From assembly GCF_001649575.2 (NCBI RefSeq), contig NC_051450.1, positions 18,051,818 through 18,115,817 on the forward strand: 64,000 nucleotides of DNA, given 5' to 3'. This document shows, one piece after another, positions 57,512 through 64,000 of this stretch; positions within the stretch are counted from its first letter, which is position 1; every line of letters starts with the position of its first letter. The translations under genes and the position numbers were made by a program. The notes beneath the pieces were generated by a model. The model saw only the letters and a list, made by a program, of their open reading frames with translations, was not told where the DNA came from and made no database searches. The stretch is from Kryptolebias marmoratus. Taxonomy: Eukaryota; Chordata; Actinopteri; Cyprinodontiformes; Rivulidae.

Positions 57512-59610
57512 TTTCCTCGCCTTTTTTTTTGTTTTCATTTTTTAACAAAAACTGTGCAAATTGTACATAGTTAGTGTAACAAATAATTTTTTAGATTTTA
57601 GCTCCAAGTTTTATTACTGGTAAAGTCCTAATCAGGACATTAAATTGAAGTCTAATGCCCAATGAAAACATTTACCTATTGTCTCCACTCTAACAGAAGT
57701 GAATAAAAACTCTGTGTAAGAAAATAACTGGTTTCTACAGTGAGGCTGAAGTTTCAGCTTTCACCCGTGTTTAATAGGTCCAGAAACATATTTTGCCAGA
57801 GGCTAAGGTGTGCAGGTTGGTTCGAAAAGTGGCTAGAAGTCTCTGGCGTCTTTATTTTTGAGGAGACTAACTGTCAAAGTGGACTGGTCCATTCAGCTCT
57901 TGATGAAACACAATCCTTCAAACTCCTCAGTGGCGTAAGAAAAAAGAAAAGACAGGAGTCAACTGAGAGGGAGATAGGTTTCTTGCTCCGTCTTGCAGAG
58001 ACATGATCGCATCAGATGCCTACAGGCTCTGTCTCCGATTCTACTCTTCTGTTGTTCCAGTTCACCCCTGGGAGACGAGTTCAGGGAGGCGGGGGCTTGG
58101 GCAGGCATACTCATGCATTTTCACAAACACACGCAACAACAAAAAGAAACATTGGCTTTATCCTTTTTCATGGTAAAACTGCTGCCTGAAACGAGCCCAT
58201 CTTCCTTTTTTTTTTTGACTGTGCTCCAGCTTTCTGCCACTGTGCCAATCTGTGATGGTAACGGGACAATTACAAAGGACCAGACACTCAAAGAACACAC
58301 ACACACACACATGCACACACTCGGGTAATTAATTGGTTCCAGTGGAGCCAAGAGCTAATTTACTATCACTCATGCCACATTTCTTCAGATACAGAAAGAT
58401 GACTCATCTGAAGGCAGATTTCTTGTGGCTTCTTCTCCATCTGAAAGGTCCCTTATGTGGATCAAAATACAGTATATGCATGTGTTTTTAAGGCAAAGGG
58501 GTGGTTGGGTTTTGTTTTTCAGCCATATAATTACTGTGCTGTAGGAGTTGGCAGTCTGTTAAGGCTTGTTATCTTGGATGTGTTGATGCAAGAAACATGT
58601 GGGAAGACTGATTGTAGGACACTTGTCCCTGCCCCTTCGCTTCCCTTCTAGTTTTGAACAACTGGGATTCCAGTCAATGAAAAACAGACAAACAACAAAA
58701 CAATGAATGTTATAAAGATCAACAGAAACATATCAAACACTGCTCAGCTGATCTTATTAATACAATGAACTGGGGTTGACCATGTTAAAAAAAAGGCAAA
58801 TCATGGTAAATCACATCAGGTGCTGCAGCTTTCTTTTTTCCTTCTGAATGCACAAAATGAGGACACATTTGTGTGTGTATTAACACTAAAGTGAAAACCA
58901 GATTGATTAGTTAAACAAGCACAAAAAAAAATTATTCCCAGAAATTTGGACTTGGCAAGTCATAATAAATTATTTTTTAATAAACCATTTACTTTCAAAT
59001 ATTCTACAATAAGAATATAACAAACTGCAAGATGTAAGAACATCAGCAAGATCAAATTTTAAACATTTTTTTATTCTTATAACTATTCTATTAGTTAAAA
59101 AAAACTGTCTTGCATGTTCTTTATTTTAAGTTAACCTCTGCAAAACAGCCTTTTTACTTTATTAGAATTCAGTCACGATGTACTCCCAGAGAGACACTCT
59201 TAAAGCCTCGACACACTTCTGCACATATCCAAGCCGTAGAGACCTTGCCAACGCGCACACACTCGTATTTCTACTATTTTTGGATTAGCCGCACCACAGT
59301 GTTGCACTTAAGGGTCCACAGTTTTCACTACAGTCTAATAGGTAGCAATAATGAGCTGATTTGTTGAAAGTCTATCGAACAAACAGTGTTTGAAGAATTT
59401 GTCAGTTGGTTTATAGAAGCTGGCATGTTGTATTTTTGGAACCAGAGTTTGTGCACTTGGGATGTGGGACTTTACATCCTACTTACTTCCCTGCACTCAA
59501 TCATGACCTCCCTTTTAAGCATGAAATAACTAATTACAGCTAAACATGTTAGAAATATTCATTTTTGAACATACAGCAGCAAGGTAAAAGTTGTGTGAAT
59601 CAACAGGAGT
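57512..59610. other. Non-coding DNA
   Basis: No exon was recognised. Contains a CA run at 58297-58311 and AT-rich tracts. Confidence 0.5.

Positions 59611-59617
<7 letters not shown>

Positions 59618-59650
<33 letters not shown>
59618..59650. repeat. (TA)16 microsatellite
   Basis: Perfect alternating TA. Confidence 0.95.
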
Positions 59651-59651
<1 letters not shown>

Positions 59652-62580
59652 GTTGTTGTTTTTTTTTTCATTGTGTGGGGACTTAAAACTTGTATTGGAA
59701 CCAGCCTACAGGGAAACTGTTCACATCAACTTCCAGGTTCTGGTTAGGCCTCGATATAAACTGTCTATCGTCAACACACACTCAGAATTTACACTTTTCC
59801 ACTGAGCTACCTGGATCAATTACAAAGGTAACTTTCATCTGAGTGACCCATTGTATAAAGGTCTTTCATTTTTATACCTTCCTTGTTCTGTGTTTTAAAT
59901 AGGAAACAGTTTTAGCCATAGAAACGCTAAAAAAAGAGAAAATTCCAATATTATCCTCTTTATAACTGTACAATTAAACAATTCAAATTGTATTTAAATG
60001 TAATGCCAGAACAAACATATCATTTTATGTGCACCTCTGTCCATGAAGCTCCAGCTTCAAACTGTTAAAAGCTCTGATTATTCACAGCAAGTGGAACAAA
60101 AGGGACCCAGCCTTCCCCATAAAATCTGGAAAAGATTTCATCCATCATTCACAACTCATACTGTGTCATCACGAAAGCTGATGATTGATTGCGATATTAG
60201 TAATTGGATGATTTGAAACTGCAGTCTTCTGTGCAGAACAACCTAAAAAGAAAAAAAATCTGCACTGGGTGATTTTTATACTTTCAGCTGAATGAGAGGA
60301 ATTTACCCTTGGACGGCTGTAATTTTCTTTTCATTTATACTCTGGCAAACGTCAAGGTAGCATTTCTGTGACCTTTTGTCAGCGCAGATCAATGGGTTGG
60401 TCCTGTAGTTAGTACCTACCCTTGATACCGGCAGAGCAGAGAGCGCCTTTACTCTGTTTCTTCACTTCAGAGGTTCTGAAGGTATGTGTGTTTGTGTAAA
60501 GCCAAAGTCAGTTTTACACTTTGCATGTGTTCACAGCTGCAGACAGTGATAGTATAATTTTGCGCCCAGTGAGAAAGCGGGCTACCCGTTAGCCAACCAT
60601 GTAATTAAAGCATTAAAAATGTCACCACTCCTCTGTGGAGGGCTTTGTACGCACCTTATCGCTACAGTCCCAGGTGAATGTGCATTTGCAGGTTTGATGT
60701 TTCTGTTTTCTTGTGTACGGTAACTTTTGTAAGTCTTGGAAGAATTGCGGTCATCTTTGCAACAACTCCTGGATCAGTCATTACATTAGATGACTAAGAC
60801 GGCACACGGAGAACAAAGGATTTGAGGTGCAAGAAATCGTTGATGTCAGTGCATTACTCTAGCAGTTAAAAGCTGAGAAAATGACAGGAAATTTTGCATC
60901 CTCTCTGAGGTGTTGGAAAAATGAAACAGGTTTATGAATCAGTCTATCATTTTGGGGTGATGATATGAAGTCAGAGAATAGTAGAAACCTAAAACTCTCA
61001 GTGAGATGTAGACTGAGAACCGTAGTGACAAACTCCGGATTTTGTCACAGAGATTTATGGGACTTCAACCCTGCAATGTAGTTGTGACAACTTGGTCCCT
61101 GTGAACAACATTTTCTTGACACTTTGAGCAGCTCAGACAATCGCCTCGGGGTCTGTAGGATGTGTCAGAGCCACTGTCTCAACAGCCGATCAGTGCCAGG
61201 GTCAGGCTTATGAGTTCTTTCTCTCTTTTTTCCAGTGAATAGGCTTATTCAGACATCTCTTTGCAGTGGCAGCAGTCAGGTCATAGTAAATTAGGCAAGT
61301 TCAGACACGGTGGAGTGATGGTAATTAGTACAAAAAAAGGAGCGTGTGCACAGATCCTGAAAGCTGATATTATTCATTTTACTACTTAGGGTCGTTTTTA
61401 ACTTGGAAAGAAAGCTAGTTAGGTTAGACTCCTGTGAATAAATGTTTCCAGTGAACGTGTATTTCACTTAGACATGATGGCACTGAAAAATGTAAAGGTT
61501 ACAGTGTTAAAAAATGGCAATTACTGTGTTTTAAATGCCAACTATTTTCATGCTTGGTGCCAACAAGGGTTAGCAACCTACTAAAGTAGCATCATATTTC
61601 TCAGCTCTTCTGATTCAGTGGAACCCTCCTCAAAAGAAGAAATCCCCAAACCAGACATGATAAATTCTCTATAATTAAGAAGTCCTGACTCTGCCTTACC
61701 TTGACCTAAATCTGAAAGAAAGCAGCTTTTGTTGCGCACTCTAAGGTCTACTGTGTTAGACCTTAGGTAATTATGTCACACGTCATATTGAACTACCTCC
61801 AATAATCACAAAGGCGGCAACATCAACACAGATTGTTGTCACATAGCATTTAAGAGTTAATCACTGTTCTAAAGTATGTCACTTTCAGTGCTACACTAGA
61901 CCTTTTTTACCCTACAGGGATAACTTAGTTTTGTGCTAAAATATATACGCAGGTTGTATTCAAGCATGTGAAAAGGCAAGATTATGAGTGCTAAGTCAGC
62001 TAAGTTGACAAAACAGAAATGAGTTTAGTGGCTTTGAGGAACCTGGGGTGGGGCTTGTTGTGTTTTTGAGTAAATTGCTGGGTGTGTTTTCTAGCAAAGC
62101 AGCGGAGAGTGTCTATGTGTGTGTTTTTCTATGATTCAGTGAGTGTGTGCAAATGTGTGTGATCTCTGTCCCAGATTTATCTGGACCAAAGCTATGGTTG
62201 TGGTCAGGCTTGTCATCCAGGTTGGCCAAAAAAAGCTTTCTTAAAATATAGTGCAAAGCTTTTGCAGGGTTTGAGAGTCATTGTTTTTAGCTTGAAAAAG
62301 AAATGCACAAGATAAGCTGAGCTGTGCACGACTGTGTCTCAGAAGAAGAGAAGTGTAAGATTATCCAAAAATCACTTCAAAACAGTCTAGTTCAAAGGTT
62401 TCAGTAAAAAGTTTGTGAAACAAACTTTTCTGAAGGTGAAGATGTGCAAGATCTCTACCAAAAAAACCTCGCTTTTGCTTCAAATTGCAAACAGCCTTTG
62501 CCACTAAAACAGGAAGGCCATGGAAACAGAGTGTGCAATAATCAGACATAAACGTAGTATCTGACTGAGCTGTTGATGAC
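59651..62580. other. Non-coding DNA, no recognised feature
   Basis: 60270-60420 has a balanced composition that could be regulatory. Nothing coding was found. Confidence 0.45.
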
Positions 62581-62584
62581 TAAT

Positions 62585-62755
62585 TGAGAGCGACTGTGGC
62601 TTAGTGATTAGAGCAGTTATCCTCCAACGAGAGAGTTGGAGGTTCGATTCCCTCAGTATGTATTCCTAAGCAAGACACTGAACCCCTCATTGCTTCCAAT
62701 GGGTGCCTTATTGGTGTATGAATGTGATCTTAAAGTGCTTATCAGGCTCTATAGA
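62585..62755 (+). repeat. tRNA-derived SINE-like element
   Basis: GGCTTAGTGATTAGAGCAG resembles a Pol III A box and GGTTCGATTCC is a B box, spaced as in tRNA genes. Between them CCTCCAAC...GTTGGAGG forms an 8-bp stem like an anticodon arm. The following CAAGACACTGAACCCC and GTGTATGAATGTGATCTTAA are typical of a widespread fish repeat. There is no complete acceptor stem, so it is not called as a functional tRNA. Confidence 0.65.
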
Positions 62756-64000
62756 AGGATTTATTGATATTAGCTTTGTTGAGATGTAGTAGAGTTCTGC
62801 AAAAATAGTCATAGAGTTGTCATAGGTGACTCAAACACATTTCAAACCTTTTTTTTCATTTAGTTTTTGTACTTTTAGAGTTAGAGTTGTGTTCTGACAC
62901 CTGCATGGGAGCTTTCCTTAGGACAGAACACATCTAAGTCTTCAGCCCCAAATATCCAGGTTTAAAAACCATCCTAGTGATAAATAATAATTATTAAAAA
63001 CCAGTCCATATTTGCTTATCTTTATTTTTAAAAGTGCACTCCAGTACATTTCATCATAAATATTTGAGCTGCTTTCAAGGTGGATACAAAGCAGGACAAG
63101 GAGGGTAAGGTGTGGGCGGAGGTTGGAAATGAAATAATATACACAGCCTAGAATATAGCTTTTTGTTTGCAGAATAAAATCCTGCAAACAAATAAGAAAA
63201 TAAAAGTGGTTTACGTAAACTGGCCTCTCAAAACACAGCCGCATGGCTCACTTGTCGCAAACACTCAGAAATCAGTGAGAATGCATAAAGAGAATTTATC
63301 TATTTTCTTGCAGTTTTTAGTCACCAACTAGTCTCCAACAGTTGTAGTCTAGTGAGATTCTGGCTTAAACAATAGATTGTTTGAGCTGTTTGGATTCTGC
63401 AGTTTGGTTTCTAGATTGGGTGATCCTTTCAGATTACAATAAATAGGTATTTTTGGACATTAAATGAACACCTATTTTTATTATATCTCTAATGTGCAAA
63501 ATTCTTATATTGACAACATGACCAGAGAAAAATTGGAAAGACCTTCAGAAATAATGGGTAACTAGACAGTGGCTCAGAATTATTCAGTCCAAGTGCGAAC
63601 TAAATTCAGTTGAGAATAAGGAACCTAGACTGTGAAATGCATTCCAGGGCAAGAAAATTGGGAGAGATGTTTACTCTGCAGTGTGTGTGTGAGAGTGAGA
63701 GAAAGGGGGGGAAGGGAAAAATCGTATATGTGCACCTTTGATTTGTGCCCCAAAGGCCACACTGTGCACTGCAGATAAGGTTTTGAAACAAACAAGCCAT
63801 CAGATCCGAGTGCACTTTTCAATCCTACTTTTAGAGACACAAATATTTCTTCCTGTGGAATTAATCTGCCCTCTGATCTGGGGGGTCGCCGAGCAGAAAC
63901 AGGCCCTGCCACACCGCAATGAACTCTTTGATGGCAAAATCATCGCTCCATCAGTGTCTCGGCTTTGTTGAGCCTTTGAGACACCCAGCAGACTGAGGTG
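62756..64000. other. Non-coding DNA to the end of the window
   Basis: No exon was recognised. The GC-richer end (63830-63990) is open on both strands but has no identifiable motif. Confidence 0.4.

Noticed and set aside
62585..62660. Functional tRNA gene
   Set aside because: A and B boxes are present but no acceptor stem pairs, and the tail matches a dispersed fish repeat.

Overview
The window looks like teleost fish nuclear DNA. It is AT-rich, its genes are split by GT-AG introns, and it is full of fish-type repeats: an L2-like LINE fragment, a Tc1/mariner remnant, hAT-type MITEs with 8-bp target duplications, a tRNA-derived SINE-like unit and many CA/TA microsatellites. There is no bacterial operon structure, CRISPR array or phage. 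Most long open frames lack exon features and appear to be chance.

Layout. (1) Bases 83-445 hold the last two coding exons of timm21, the Tim21 subunit of the mitochondrial TIM23 translocase, on the + strand; its 3' UTR follows. (2) About 2.6-12.7 kb is one complete gene on the + strand. It has a GC-rich promoter with a perfect CRE palindrome and a GC box, a probable noncoding first exon, then four coding exons (3328-3347, 3601-3760, 6965-7097, 9953-10182). Together these encode a 180-residue single-pass membrane protein with three PPPY motifs. I assembled it by matching splice phases and cannot name it; it resembles a membrane adaptor for NEDD4-type WW-domain ubiquitin ligases. (3) 12.7-32.5 kb is intergenic and repeat-rich. 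It is dominated by a dispersed element built of ~290-bp tandem subunits, by long-TIR MITEs, and by a nest of elements at 30.3-32.0 kb. (4) 32.64-33.28 kb is a CpG-rich island ending in a strong splice donor, probably the 5' end of another + strand gene whose next exons are not visible. (5) 33.3-64 kb has no exon I can support. It behaves like a long intron or gene desert with several stretches that look like conserved regulatory DNA, plus scattered transposon remains.

In mammals TIMM21 lies near FBXO15, NETO1 and CBLN2. The CpG island followed by a desert would fit the 5' end of a neural gene such as neto1, but that is a synteny guess. The most useful observations are the PPPY membrane protein, the subunit-built repeat family with at least ten copies on both strands, two small hAT elements with perfect 8-bp target duplications, and RFX/X-box-like palindromes, two of them in the first 3 kb after the island.
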